Translations under genes and position numbers: made by a program
DNA from: Pseudomonas peli
GTDB lineage: Bacteria; Pseudomonadota; Gammaproteobacteria; Pseudomonadales; Pseudomonadaceae
Reading direction: 5' to 3'
DNA: 64,000 nt
Assembly: GCF_900099645.1 (NCBI RefSeq)
Contig: NZ_FMTL01000002.1
Location: forward strand, 312,334-376,333
Part shown: positions 28,364 through 37,149 of the stretch, in pieces
How the letters are laid out: the number at the start of each line of letters is the position of its first letter
Position numbering within the stretch: position 1 is the first letter of the stretch
Notes under the pieces: generated by a model
Told to the model about the DNA's origin: nothing
Database searches by the model: none
Seen by the model: the letters and a program-made list of their open reading frames with translations, nothing else

Positions 28364-28414
28364 GTTTCAAAAAGCAGTGCTGGTTTGGGCTGTGAGCCGA
28401 GAGGCGATAAATCT

Positions 28415-28490
<76 letters not shown>

Positions 28491-28517
28491 ATTTTGCAGC
28501 AGTAACAACTGCCACGG

Positions 28518-28536
28518 GGCCAGCGTAAAGCTGGCC
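28518..28536 (+). repeat. Hairpin between tRNA-Ala copy 2 and tRNA-Glu copy 2
   Basis: GGCCAGC-GTAAA-GCTGGCC, a perfect 7-base stem. It is followed by TTGTTCTT, not a solid U tract, so it is more likely a processing or partial attenuation hairpin than a full terminator. No equivalent hairpin is seen between the first tRNA pair. Confidence 0.5.
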
Positions 28537-28554
28537 TTGTTCTTCGAAGGTTTC

Positions 28555-28630
28555 GTCCCCTTCGTCTAGTGGCCTAGGACACCGCCCTTTCACGGCGGTA
28601 ACAGGGGTTCGAGTCCCCTAGGGGACGCCA
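28555..28630 (+). tRNA. tRNA-Glu (anticodon TTC), copy 2
   Basis: 76-base cloverleaf, same sequence as copy 1, anticodon TTC, CCA encoded. It is the last tRNA of the operon. Confidence 0.96.
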
Positions 28631-28655
28631 TTTTTGCCCGCTCTGCGGGATTTTG

Positions 28656-28689
28656 AAGGGTCATTCATTAGTGAATGGCCCTTTTGTTT
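28656..28689 (+). terminator. Intrinsic terminator of the tRNA operon
   Basis: AAGGGTCATTCA-TTAG-TGAATGGCCCTT, a 12-base stem with one G-U pair, followed by TTGTTTTTG. It lies 26 bases after tRNA-Glu copy 2. A smaller candidate (ATTGCT-CCA-AGCAAT then T6, 28747-28766) follows in the same gap. Confidence 0.8.
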
Positions 28690-28746
28690 TTGTGGCCTGA
28701 TATCCCTGGCGGCCACCCTGCGGACCGTTGCTACGCGACGTTAAAC

Positions 28747-28766
28747 ATTGCTCCAAGCAATTTTTT
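28747..28766 (+). terminator. Weak second terminator candidate before the TetR gene
   Basis: ATTGCT-CCA-AGCAAT followed by five further T. The stem is short and AT-rich. The rest of the 240-base gap between the tRNA operon and the TetR gene shows only this, the main tRNA terminator and the operator palindrome. Confidence 0.35.
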
Positions 28767-28836
28767 CTACCTCCTGAACAGTATTCTCCAGCCGATCAGC
28801 GGTTGCTGCAGAGGCTTGCTTAATTATATTTCGATC

Positions 28837-28860
28837 TTAATATTATGGTCGTAATGTTAA
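28837..28860. promoter_or_regulatory. Palindromic operator in front of the TetR gene
   Basis: A 24-base imperfect palindrome of the form TTAAnATTAnGnnCnTAATnTTAA, 18 of 24 positions symmetric, ending immediately before the GGAGG ribosome-binding site (28861 onward). Size, symmetry and place fit the autoregulatory operator of a TetR repressor. Confidence 0.65.
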
Positions 28861-28870
28861 GGAGGCAGGC

Positions 28871-29410
28871 ATGAGCGATAAGAAGGCGCAAACCCGCGAG
28901 CGCATCCTCGCAGCTGCTCGTGCGGCGTTGTTGCAGCGCGGTCCTACTGAGCCTGGTCTGGCGGAGTTGATGGGCGCTGCAGGCCTGACAGTCGGTGGCT
29001 TCTATGCGCACTTCACGAGCAAGGACGCGCTGATGTTGGAAGTGTTCCAGCAGATGCTTTGTCAGCGCCGCGAGCGAGTCGCGCAGTTTGATCCCGTGCT
29101 GCCTGGCCATGAGCGTCGGGTGTTGCTGGCTGCCTTTCATCTCTCGCGTAAGCACCGTGATGCCAGCGAGCTAGGGTGTCCGTTGCCCAGTTCGATAGGC
29201 GAGCTGGCGCGTATGCCGGAAGGCTTTCGCGTCGTGCTGGCCGAGCATATCGAGTTGATCACTGCGCAGCTCGCGGGCCGTCCTGAAGAGGCTGAGCAGG
29301 CGCTGGCCGATATTGCCTTGATGGTCGGAGGGCTGGCGCTGGCACGCGCGCTGGGCCCTGGTGAGTTGTCTGATCGAGTCTTGCGTGCCGCTAAATCGGC
29401 AATCGTTTGA
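28871..29410 (+). CDS. TetR-family regulator
   Basis: 179 residues. The N-terminal HTH reads KAQTRERILAAARAALLQRG, then ELMGAAGLTVGGFYAHFTSKDALMLE, typical of the AcrR/TetR group. The ligand-binding half has a Cys in ELGCPLPSSIGELARMPEGF. A strong AAGGAGG precedes ATG 28871 and a palindromic operator precedes that. The hydrolase gene follows eleven bases after the stop, so the pair is one operon and the repressor probably controls the hydrolase and itself. The ligand is unknown. Confidence 0.88.
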   Translation: MSDKKAQTRERILAAARAALLQRGPTEPGLAELMGAAGLTVGGFYAHFTSKDALMLEVFQQMLCQRRERVAQFDPVLPGHERRVLLAAFHLSRKHRDASELGCPLPSSIGELARMPEGFRVVLAEHIELITAQLAGRPEEAEQALADIALMVGGLALARALGPGELSDRVLRAAKSAIV

Positions 29411-29420
29411 GGATATGGCA

Positions 29421-30260
29421 ATGAATAGCATGAGCTGGGTTCGTGGTTTCAACGCATCGATTGGTCTGCTGGCGCCACATGCCCTGGCCAGCAAGTTGCG
29501 CCGGGAGTTTATGACGCCACACACCTTGCCGCCGCGGGATTGGGAGTTGCCGCTGCTGGCGCAGGCCGAGCGCATCACCCTGCGTTTCGGTCTGTCCGCG
29601 CTGCGTTGGGGCAGTGGGCCAGCCGTGTTGTTGATGCATGGCTGGGAAGGGCGGCCGACGCAGTTTGCCGAGCTGATCAAGGCTTTGGTTAATGCTGGCT
29701 ACGGCGTGGTGGCGCTGGATGCTCCAGCTCATGGCCGTTCGCCTGGGCGCGAGGCCAATGTGGTGCTGTTTGCCCGTGCCTTGCTGGAGGCTGCCAGTGA
29801 GTTGCCACCACTCAAAGCAGTGATTGGTCACTCCATGGGCGGCGCTAGCGCCTTGCTGGCCACTCAGTTGGGCTTGCGTACTGAGGCGCTCGTCAGCATT
29901 GCCGCGCCCAGCCGAATTCTGACCATGCTGCGGCGCTTCTCGCACTACATGGGGCTGCCGCGCCAGGCCCGCGCGCACTTTGTCCAGTTGGTCGAAGAGC
30001 AGGCAGGGATTCCTGCAGGACAACTTGATAGCGCGCACTATCAACTGGATTTTCCCGGACTGGTCGTGCATGCGGTGGACGATCCGATGGTGCCGTTCAG
30101 CGAGGCGGAGGCCATTCACCAGAGTTGGTTCGACAGTCGTCTGCTGCGCCTCGAGCGTGGTGGGCATCAGCGCGTACTGGCCGATCCGCAGGTTGTACAG
30201 GCCGTGCTGACGCTGTTGGCGTCGTTGACTCAGGCACCGTCCAAGGCGCTCGCCTCGTAG
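29421..30260 (+). CDS. Alpha/beta hydrolase controlled by the TetR regulator
   Basis: 279 residues from ATG 29421. ATG 29415 lies only two bases from the GAGG site, so 29421 is better spaced. The fold is clear: VLLMHGWEGRPTQF (oxyanion HG), the DAPAHGRS segment, the nucleophile Ser138 in VIGHSMGGASAL, a late Asp in VHAVDDPMVPF, and His in RGGHQRVL. It is a soluble esterase- or lactonase-like enzyme of unknown substrate. Its last 31 bases overlap the convergent diguanylate cyclase gene. Confidence 0.82.
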   Translation: MNSMSWVRGFNASIGLLAPHALASKLRREFMTPHTLPPRDWELPLLAQAERITLRFGLSALRWGSGPAVLLMHGWEGRPTQFAELIKALVNAGYGVVALDAPAHGRSPGREANVVLFARALLEAASELPPLKAVIGHSMGGASALLATQLGLRTEALVSIAAPSRILTMLRRFSHYMGLPRQARAHFVQLVEEQAGIPAGQLDSAHYQLDFPGLVVHAVDDPMVPFSEAEAIHQSWFDSRLLRLERGGHQRVLADPQVVQAVLTLLASLTQAPSKALAS

Positions 30261-32101
30261 CCAATAACCCGGTTACGCCCGGCTGCTTTGGCTTGATAGA
30301 GCGCTTGGTCAGCGTGCCGTAACAGCTGCTCGCGTTCGCTATTGGGGCCTGGCGTGAGCGTGTACACGCCGATGCTTAGGCTCAGGTCGATACTCAAACC
30401 CTGGTGCATGCAGGGGTGACTGGCCAGGTCTGCGCGAAGCTGCTCGGCCAGGTCCATTGCGCCAGATTGGTGGGTGTCGCAAAGCACGGCGGCAAACTCC
30501 TCACCGCCAAAACGTACCAGTAGGTCATTACTGCGCATGCGCTGCTGCATGCGTAGGGCGGCGTGCTGCAAGCAGGCATCGCCGACCAGATGGCCGTGCA
30601 GGTCGTTGACCTTCTTGAAGTGATCCAGGTCCATCATCAGCATTGAAATCGGCTGCTGGCTGCGTTTGGCCTGTGCCAGCAGACGCTCCAGTTCTTCGTT
30701 GAGCACCTGACGATTGAGGAGCCCGGTCAGGCTGTCGCGACGACTCAGTTCGGCCAGCTGACGGTTGGCAATCGATAGTTCCTGCAGGGCCTGTTGCAGG
30801 GAGGCGGTGCGCTCCTGCACGCGGGCTTCCAAGCCTTCGTTAATTTGTTGTTGCAGGTCCAGGCTCTTGGCCTGCTCCAAGCGCAGCTGGTGCTCGTTGG
30901 CAAATAGCTGAGCTTGAGCTTCTTGCTGGGCGTTTTGCGCAAGCCGAATGCGTAAGCCAAGGGCAATTGAAAAGATCACCAGCTCAAGCAGGCTGCCGAT
31001 CTGCTGGGCGTGCAGGGTTAGCAGCGAATTGGCGATCAGGCCGGTGCCGCTCAGCACGCTGAACAGGCTGGCGATAATCAGTGCTGACCAGCCCAGGGCA
31101 AACAGCTTGGCCGGCGGGTAGCCGTCGCGCCAGCGCAGCACGGTGAAGATGCAGCCGAAAATTGCACAGACCAGAAGCAGCACGAAACTGCCGATTAACG
31201 CGACGAGGTAGGGCGCTGCCACGGCCAGTGCCATCACCAGCAGGCTGCAGCCAATTAGGCCGTGGCAAATCCAGCTGTAAGCCCGATGGTGATTTTTGAG
31301 GTCGAGCACGCCATGGGTGAACAGTACGCCGAACAGTGTCGCCAGCGCCGAACTGAACGGGAAACTCATCTGCTGCCAAGTCAGTGACTCGGGCCAGAAC
31401 CATTGCAAGGCGAAGCCTAACTGGATGAACTGGTAAAAACTGAAGCTGGCGACAAACAGGCTGTACCAGAGGTAGTTACGGTCGCGGGTGATGATAAAAA
31501 TCGACAGGTTGTAAATCATCATCACCAGCAGCGCACCAAAGAACAGGCCCTGGAGCAGCAGCATGCGTTGTTCATACTGGTTGAAGGCCTGGCTGCTCAT
31601 CAGGCTTGCGCTGAGGTTGGCCGAGCCGTCGGTCTGCATGCGCAGGATCAGCTCACGTTCCTCCCCGGCAGCCAGGCTGAATGGCAACACCAGTTGGCGG
31701 TGATTGACCCAGCGTTGGTCGAAGGGCCGCTGATCGCCCGCCTGGTACACCCGGCCGTCGTCCAGGCCGTATGCGTCCAGGGTGTCGAGCAGCGGATTAC
31801 CGATCAATAGCACCCAGTTGATGGCGTTATCAGCCGGGTTGTGCAGGCTGAAACGCAACCAGTAGGCGTGTGTGCTGTACCCGAAACTGGCATCGCGACG
31901 GGCTACCGGTTGCCAGGCCGATTCAGGCAGCTGGCGAACGCTGTGAATGTCCGCCAGGCCTTCGGGGTCAGCCCAGACATGCATGGCCGGGCCTGGCAGC
32001 AGCGGGGTATCGCTGGCTAGAAGCGGCAGGCTGGAGGCCTGCGCCAGTGTCGGCAGCAACAGCAGTAGGAGTACGCGCAGCAACACAATCAAAAGAGGCA
32101 T
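30230..32101 (-). CDS. 7TMR-DISM diguanylate cyclase
   Basis: 623 residues. There is a signal peptide (LLIVLLRVLLLLLLPTLAQAS), a periplasmic 7TMR-DISM extracellular domain (~25-170, with STHAYWLRFSLHNP), seven membrane helices (~180-390), a coiled-coil linker (~395-460) and a GGDEF domain (~465-620). The active site is RFGGEEFAAVL and the inhibitory I-site RSND lies five residues before it, so it should make c-di-GMP with product inhibition. The periplasmic fold binds small carbohydrate-like or other ligands in relatives. It is divergent from pgl. Confidence 0.9.
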   Translation of the reverse strand: MPLLIVLLRVLLLLLLPTLAQASSLPLLASDTPLLPGPAMHVWADPEGLADIHSVRQLPESAWQPVARRDASFGYSTHAYWLRFSLHNPADNAINWVLLIGNPLLDTLDAYGLDDGRVYQAGDQRPFDQRWVNHRQLVLPFSLAAGEERELILRMQTDGSANLSASLMSSQAFNQYEQRMLLLQGLFFGALLVMMIYNLSIFIITRDRNYLWYSLFVASFSFYQFIQLGFALQWFWPESLTWQQMSFPFSSALATLFGVLFTHGVLDLKNHHRAYSWICHGLIGCSLLVMALAVAAPYLVALIGSFVLLLVCAIFGCIFTVLRWRDGYPPAKLFALGWSALIIASLFSVLSGTGLIANSLLTLHAQQIGSLLELVIFSIALGLRIRLAQNAQQEAQAQLFANEHQLRLEQAKSLDLQQQINEGLEARVQERTASLQQALQELSIANRQLAELSRRDSLTGLLNRQVLNEELERLLAQAKRSQQPISMLMMDLDHFKKVNDLHGHLVGDACLQHAALRMQQRMRSNDLLVRFGGEEFAAVLCDTHQSGAMDLAEQLRADLASHPCMHQGLSIDLSLSIGVYTLTPGPNSEREQLLRHADQALYQAKAAGRNRVIGYEASALDGA

Positions 32102-32185
32102 TCCATGGCAAGGATGTTGGCGACACTACAACGGTGCATTATTACGCGGCCTTATGACATACCGATAGCTTCTCCGAGGTCGCTT

Positions 32186-32866
32186 ATGAGTCAAAATTTG
32201 TTGCATTGCCATGCTCAGCGCGACGCTTGTCTGCATGCGCTGGCTGCTGATCTGACAACGCAGATTCGGGCCACACTGGGGCAACAGCCTCGCGCCGGTC
32301 TGATCCTGCCCGGCGGCAGTAGCCCGCAGGCCTTATTGCCCCTCTTGGCGCGGCAGTTGGACAGCCAACGGATTGACATCAGTCCCAGCGATGAGCGCTG
32401 GGTGCCAGCGCAGGCGGCAGAAAGTAATTGGCAGCTGTTGCATCAGGGGCTGCCGCAGGCTAATTGCCTTGACCCACGCCAAGGCGCAACGCTTGAACAA
32501 TCGGCATTGAGCTGGGGCGAGCAGTTGGCGCAGTGGCCACCGTTTAGTGCAGTGTTGCTGGGCATGGGTGAAGACGCGCATATCGCCTCGCTGTTTCCCG
32601 GTATGCCCGGCCTGGCTGCTGCGCTGGATCCGCAAGCTCAACCTGCAGCCTTGCCAGCTCTGGCGCCGCAAGAGCCACGCCAACGGTTATCACTAAACTT
32701 GGCGATGTTGCAGCGCGGGAAGTGGTTGGGCTTGCTGGCGTTCGGCGAGCGCAAGCGCGAGCTGATTGATGCCGTGCTGGCGGATCAACCTTCGGCTCGC
32801 GAGTTACCGCTGTATGCTTGGCTGCAGCGCAGTCCGTTGCCGGTAAATATCTACTGGGCACCCTGA
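32186..32866 (+). CDS. pgl: 6-phosphogluconolactonase
   Basis: 226 residues from ATG 32186 with GAGGT upstream. The DevB/Pgl motifs are present: GLILPGGSSPQALLPLL, SDERWVPAQAAESN and LLGMGEDAHIASLFPGMPGL. It hydrolyses 6-phosphoglucono-lactone to 6-phosphogluconate, the substrate of Edd encoded next. The usual Pseudomonas partner zwf and the regulator hexR are not beside it. A 99-bp gap separates it from edd. It is slightly shorter than typical Pgl. Confidence 0.82.
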   Translation: MSQNLLHCHAQRDACLHALAADLTTQIRATLGQQPRAGLILPGGSSPQALLPLLARQLDSQRIDISPSDERWVPAQAAESNWQLLHQGLPQANCLDPRQGATLEQSALSWGEQLAQWPPFSAVLLGMGEDAHIASLFPGMPGLAAALDPQAQPAALPALAPQEPRQRLSLNLAMLQRGKWLGLLAFGERKRELIDAVLADQPSARELPLYAWLQRSPLPVNIYWAP

Positions 32867-32965
32867 GAGCATGTTGAGGTCTGCTGCATATAGGCGTTGC
32901 TGCGTTAGAGCAGTGGCTAAGCCGTTACACTGCAAGCCTGTACCTCACCGAGAAAGGGAATAGTC

Positions 32966-34777
32966 ATGTTGCATCCGGTTGTTGAGCAGGTGACCGCCGC
33001 ACTGGAAAAACGCTCGGCCAAACGCCGCGAGCGCTATTTACAGCGCTTGACCCAGGCTGCCGCGCGCACCGCACATCAGGCCCTGGGTTGCTCCAACCTG
33101 GCCCATGCTCTGGCGGCGCAACCTGATGATGCGCGGCTGATCATGAAACAGGGTGGCTCGCCACATGTCGCGATCATTTCCAGCTACAACGATCTGCTCT
33201 CGGCCCATGCGCCGCTCAGGGACTATCCCGAGCGTCTGAAAGTGGCGCTGGCCAAGGCTGGCGCGACCTCGCAGTTCGCCGCCGGGGTGCCGGCCATGTG
33301 CGATGGCATCACCCAGGGCGAGGGCGGCATGCAACTGTCGCTGTTTTCCCGCGACCTGATTGCCCAGGCTGCCGGCATCGGCTTGACCCACGGTATTTTC
33401 GATGGCGCGCTGTATTTGGGGGTGTGCGACAAGATCGTCCCCGGCCTGCTGATTGGCGCGCTGCATTTCGGTCATCTGCCGGCCGTATTCGTGCCGGCCG
33501 GGCCCATGCAATCTGGGTTGCCGAACAAGGAAAAAGCCGCAGTCCGCCAGCGTTATGCCCGTGGCGAAGCCAGTCGTGATGAGCTGCTGGCTGCCGAGTT
33601 GGCTGCTTACCACCAGGCCGGCACCTGCACCTTCTACGGCACGGCCAATACCAATCAGTTGCTGATGGAAGCCATGGGCCTGCACGTGCCGGGCAGCGCC
33701 TTTATTCACCCCTACACACCGCTGCGCGATGCCATGACTGATGAGGCAGCGCGCCTGGTGGCGCACAACAGCCGCCAGGGCGAGCGCTATCTGCCGGTCG
33801 GTCAGCAGATTGATGCGCGGGCGCTGATCAATGCGGTGGTGGCTTTGCTTGCCAGCGGCGGCTCGACCAATCACACCTTGCACCTGCCGGCCATCGCTCG
33901 AGCGGCGGGCTATGAACTGAGCTGGGATGATTTCGCCGCGTTATCCAAGGTGGTGCCGCTGCTGGCGCGGGTTTATCCGAATGGCGCGGCGGACGTGAAT
34001 CAGTTTCAGGCCGCCGGTGGACCGGCCTGGCTGCTGCGTGAACTGCTTGGCGCCGGCTTGATGTATGACGATGTAGCCACCGCCGCCGGACATGGTTTAC
34101 GTGCCTATACCCGCGAGCCCTGGCTGGAGGGCGAGCGTCTGGCCTGGCGTGACCTGCCGGCACAGAGCCCGGCGCCGGATATTGTCCGGCACGTGGCTGA
34201 GCCTTTTGCTGAGGAGGGCGGGCTGGTGCTGCTGGCTGGCAACCTGGGGCGCGCCATCCTGAAAACCTCAGCGGTGGATCCGGCGTTCTGGCATATCCGC
34301 GCCCAGGCGCGCATCTTCGATTCGGAAGCAGCTGTGCAGGCGGCCTACAGTGCCGATGAGCTGCAAGGTGACCTGGTGCTGGTAGTGCGCTTCCAAGGCC
34401 CACAAGCCAATGGCATGCCTGAGCTGCACAAACTGATGCCGTTGTTGGCCAATTTGCAGCAAGCCGGCCAGCGGGTAGCCCTAGTGACCGATGGGCGCAT
34501 GTCTGGGGCTTTGGGGCAGGTATCCACTGCCTTGCACGTCACCCCGGAGGCGGCGGCCGGTGGTCCCTTGGCGCGGCTGCAGGACGGTGATTGGTTGGTA
34601 CTGGATGCACAAAATGGCCTGCTGCAGGTGGAACTGACTGAGCAGCAATTGGCCGCGCGGCCATTGGCATCTGCCAGTACCGAGCTGGAATTGGGCTATG
34701 GTCTGGAAATGTTCGCCGCGCAGCGCCGCCTGGTCGGGTCGGCTGAGCAGGGCGCCAGCAGCCTGTTTGAAGACTGA
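32966..34777 (+). CDS. edd: 6-phosphogluconate dehydratase
   Basis: 603 residues, the normal length. The ILVD/EDD family features include a Cys-containing cluster region [42 protein letters not shown] and [23 protein letters not shown], with Cys ligands for a 4Fe-4S cluster. It converts 6-phosphogluconate to 2-keto-3-deoxy-6-phosphogluconate in the Entner-Doudoroff pathway. GAGAAAGGG precedes ATG 32966. The eda gene follows 35 bases after the stop. Confidence 0.96.
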   Translation: MLHPVVEQVTAALEKRSAKRRERYLQRLTQAAARTAHQALGCSNLAHALAAQPDDARLIMKQGGSPHVAIISSYNDLLSAHAPLRDYPERLKVALAKAGATSQFAAGVPAMCDGITQGEGGMQLSLFSRDLIAQAAGIGLTHGIFDGALYLGVCDKIVPGLLIGALHFGHLPAVFVPAGPMQSGLPNKEKAAVRQRYARGEASRDELLAAELAAYHQAGTCTFYGTANTNQLLMEAMGLHVPGSAFIHPYTPLRDAMTDEAARLVAHNSRQGERYLPVGQQIDARALINAVVALLASGGSTNHTLHLPAIARAAGYELSWDDFAALSKVVPLLARVYPNGAADVNQFQAAGGPAWLLRELLGAGLMYDDVATAAGHGLRAYTREPWLEGERLAWRDLPAQSPAPDIVRHVAEPFAEEGGLVLLAGNLGRAILKTSAVDPAFWHIRAQARIFDSEAAVQAAYSADELQGDLVLVVRFQGPQANGMPELHKLMPLLANLQQAGQRVALVTDGRMSGALGQVSTALHVTPEAAAGGPLARLQDGDWLVLDAQNGLLQVELTEQQLAARPLASASTELELGYGLEMFAAQRRLVGSAEQGASSLFED

Positions 34778-34812
34778 ACGCGACAATTGAATTTGAGAGC
34801 GGGGAACAAGGC

Positions 34813-35463
34813 ATGAGCCTGACGATGGATGTGGTGCTGCAGCAGGCCCGCCCGGTGTTGCCGGTGCTGGTGATTGAAGACATCAGCCTGGCGGTGGACC
34901 TGGCCCGTGCGCTGCACGCCGGTGGCATCCGCGTGCTGGAAGTGACCTTGCGCACGCCGCGGGCATTGGATGCCCTGGCGGCGATGCGCAAGGAACTGCC
35001 GGACCTGTTGATTGGCGCCGGCACAGTGATCCACGCCGAGCAGTTTCTCGAAGCCCGCGATGCCGGTGCGCAGTTTGCCGTCAGCCCTGGCTGCACTGAA
35101 CGTCTGGCGGCGGCGGCAGAGGATTCCGGCCTGCCATATTTGCCGGGGGTGATGACGCCGTCCGAGGTGCTGCTGGCGCTGGAATACGGCTACCGCTCGC
35201 TCAAGCTGTTTCCGGCCGATGGCGCCACCAGTATCAAGATGCTCAAGAGCTTCAAAGGCCCGTTTACCGGTATTCGCTTCTGCCCAACTGGCGGGGTAAC
35301 CCCGGATAACCTGTTGGGCTTCCTGCGATTGCCCAACGTGGCCTGTGTCGGCGGCACCTGGATCGCGCCAAGTAACCTGGTACGCGCACGTGCCTGGGAT
35401 CAGATCACCCAGCTGGCCGCCGAGGCGCGCGCCCTGGCCGGTAGCCTGGAGCAGTCGGCATGA
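34813..35463 (+). CDS. eda: KDPG/KHG aldolase
   Basis: 216 residues. The Schiff-base lysine is Lys131 in YRSLKLFPAD and the catalytic Glu is Glu43 in VLEVTLRTP. The phosphate site GIRFCPTGGV is also present. It cleaves 2-keto-3-deoxy-6-phosphogluconate to pyruvate and glyceraldehyde 3-phosphate, the last step of the Entner-Doudoroff route begun by edd. The stop overlaps the next ATG by four bases, coupling it to the thioesterase. Confidence 0.96.
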   Translation: MSLTMDVVLQQARPVLPVLVIEDISLAVDLARALHAGGIRVLEVTLRTPRALDALAAMRKELPDLLIGAGTVIHAEQFLEARDAGAQFAVSPGCTERLAAAAEDSGLPYLPGVMTPSEVLLALEYGYRSLKLFPADGATSIKMLKSFKGPFTGIRFCPTGGVTPDNLLGFLRLPNVACVGGTWIAPSNLVRARAWDQITQLAAEARALAGSLEQSA

Positions 35464-35909
35464 GCTGGGAACTGAGCAATCCCTTTGTCATTGATATACA
35501 GGTCACGGCCGAGGATATCGACGGCCTTGGTCATGCCAATAATGCGGTCTACGTCAGCTGGTTGGAGCGCTGCGCCTGGCGCCATTCGCAGTTTCTGGGG
35601 CTGGACCTGGCTGAGTATCGCCGCCTCGACCGCGCTATGGCCGTGCTGCGCCATGAGATCGACTACCTGGCCAGCGCCTACGAAGACCAGCAGCTGCAGA
35701 TGGCTACCTGGATCGTCGAGTCCGACCAGCGCCTGAAGATGGACCGACGCTTCCAGCTGATTCGCCCGGAAGATGGCATGACCCTGTTGCGCGCGAAAAC
35801 CACTTTTGTCTGCATCGAACTGTCCAGCGGTAAGCCTAAGCGCATGCCTCCGGAGTTTGTTGAGGGTTATGGCGCTGCCTTGCAACCCCCATTTCCCATG
35901 GAGCTGTGA
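35460..35909 (+). CDS. Hotdog-fold acyl-CoA thioesterase
   Basis: 149 residues of the 4-hydroxybenzoyl-CoA thioesterase (YbgC-like) family. The active-site region is VTAEDIDGLGHANNAVYVSWLERCAW, where Asp and His/Asn lie in the usual spacing. It hydrolyses short or aromatic acyl-CoA esters in the cytoplasm. It overlaps eda by four bases, an unexplained pairing with sugar catabolism. It ends before a strong terminator. Confidence 0.85.
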   Translation: MSWELSNPFVIDIQVTAEDIDGLGHANNAVYVSWLERCAWRHSQFLGLDLAEYRRLDRAMAVLRHEIDYLASAYEDQQLQMATWIVESDQRLKMDRRFQLIRPEDGMTLLRAKTTFVCIELSSGKPKRMPPEFVEGYGAALQPPFPMEL

Positions 35910-35945
35910 CGCGCCGTTGGGCTAATGCCTGAGCGTTTCACCATC

Positions 35946-35972
35946 ACGCCGCGTACACTACGCGGCGTTTTT
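35946..35972 (+). terminator. Intrinsic terminator of the pgl-edd-eda-thioesterase genes
   Basis: ACGCCGCGTA-CAC-TACGCGGCGT followed by TTTT: a 10-base perfect stem with a three-base loop. Confidence 0.9.
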
Positions 35973-36024
35973 CTACCTGCGGCCTTTAGCTAACGCGCGG
36001 CACAGCATCTTCAAGAGACTGCCT

Positions 36025-37005
36025 ATGCAAATCGCCCTGGCCCCGATGGAGGGATTGGTCGACGAAATCCTTCGCGATGTACTCACTCAGGTGGGTGGCA
36101 TCGATTGGTGTGTGACGGAATTTATCCGGGTTACCGAGCGGGTATTGCCCGGCAGCACCTATGAGAAGCTCGCACCTGAATTGTTCAGCAGCGCGCAAAC
36201 GGCCGCAGGCACGCCGCTGCGCGTACAGTTCCTCGGCTCCGATCCAGCCTGCCTGGCGGATAACGCGGCGTTTGCCTGCACCCTCGGCGCGCCTGTGATC
36301 GACCTCAATTTCGGCTGCCCGGCCAAGACGGTGAACAAGTCCCGTGGCGGTGCAGTATTGCTCAAAGAGCCTGAGCTGCTGCATGCCATCGTCCGTGAAG
36401 TGCGTCGTGCGGTGCCGGCCGCGATCCCGGTCACGGCGAAAATGCGCCTGGGTTTCGATCACAAGGACTATGCCCTTGAGTGCGCCGAGGCATTGGCCGA
36501 GGGCGGCGCGGCGCAGATCGTGGTGCACGCGCGGACCAAGGTTGAAGGCTACAAGCCGCCGGCACATTGGGAGTGGGTGGCCCGGGTACAGGACGTGGTC
36601 AAGGTGCCGGTATTTGCCAATGGCGAGATCTGGACCCTGGATGACTGGCGGCGTTGCCGTGAGGTCAGTGGGGTTGAGGACATCATGCTCGGTCGTGGCC
36701 TGGTGGCGCGTCCTGACCTGGCCCGGCAGATTGCCGCTGCCAGGGCAGGGCAGGACGTGGTTGCCATGAGTTGGGCTGAGTTGCAGCCGCTGCTTGCGGA
36801 TTTCTGGCTGCAGGCGCGGTGCAAAATGTCACCACGCTACGCACCGGGGCGGCTCAAACAGTGGTTGGCCATGCTGACGCGCAGCTACCCCGAAGCCACC
36901 GAGCTGTTCAACCTGCTGCGCCGCGAAAACGACTGTCTGCGCATTGATGGCTTGCTCGGTATCCAGTTTGCCGAGGTAGAGCCTGTCGAGCAGGCCAGTG
37001 CCTGA
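36025..37005 (+). CDS. dusC: tRNA-dihydrouridine(16) synthase DusC
   Basis: 326 residues. The FMN TIM-barrel begins [20 protein letters not shown]. The catalytic Cys98 is in [17 protein letters not shown], at the same number as in E. coli Dus[15 protein letters not shown] and FANGEIW are phosphate- and substrate-binding segments. It reduces uridine 16 in the tRNA D-loop with NADPH. It is a single-gene unit between the terminator and the hsp20 heat-shock promoter. Confidence 0.95.
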   Translation: MQIALAPMEGLVDEILRDVLTQVGGIDWCVTEFIRVTERVLPGSTYEKLAPELFSSAQTAAGTPLRVQFLGSDPACLADNAAFACTLGAPVIDLNFGCPAKTVNKSRGGAVLLKEPELLHAIVREVRRAVPAAIPVTAKMRLGFDHKDYALECAEALAEGGAAQIVVHARTKVEGYKPPAHWEWVARVQDVVKVPVFANGEIWTLDDWRRCREVSGVEDIMLGRGLVARPDLARQIAAARAGQDVVAMSWAELQPLLADFWLQARCKMSPRYAPGRLKQWLAMLTRSYPEATELFNLLRRENDCLRIDGLLGIQFAEVEPVEQASA

Positions 37006-37055
37006 CGATCTGCCAGCCCTTACTGCCGCTGTGGCGCTGTGCAAAACATGCAGCA

Positions 37056-37083
37056 CTTGAAATTTTTCTGAGTCACCACATGT
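37056..37083 (+). promoter_or_regulatory. Sigma-32 heat-shock promoter of hsp20
   Basis: CTTGAAA (37056-37062), 13 bases, CCACATGT (37076-37083). This matches the sigma-32 consensus CTTGAAA/CCCCATnT at all but one defined position. Transcription would begin about 60 bases before the hsp20 start. Confidence 0.8.
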
Positions 37084-37089
37084 TCAGTG

Positions 37090-37149
37090 GTGTGGGATGC
37101 CGAAATCGGGTCCTGCGCTTATTCACTCGCTGAACATCAGGAGATTTTT
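37090..37149 (+). promoter_or_regulatory. Possible ROSE-type RNA thermometer in the hsp20 leader
   Basis: The short leader ends CTCGCTGAACATCAGGAGA before ATG 37150. The UYGCU element shortly before AGGA is the hallmark of ROSE thermometers, where it pairs with the ribosome-binding site at low temperature. Pseudomonas hsp20 genes are known to carry such elements. No folding could be run, so this is a candidate. Confidence 0.5.
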
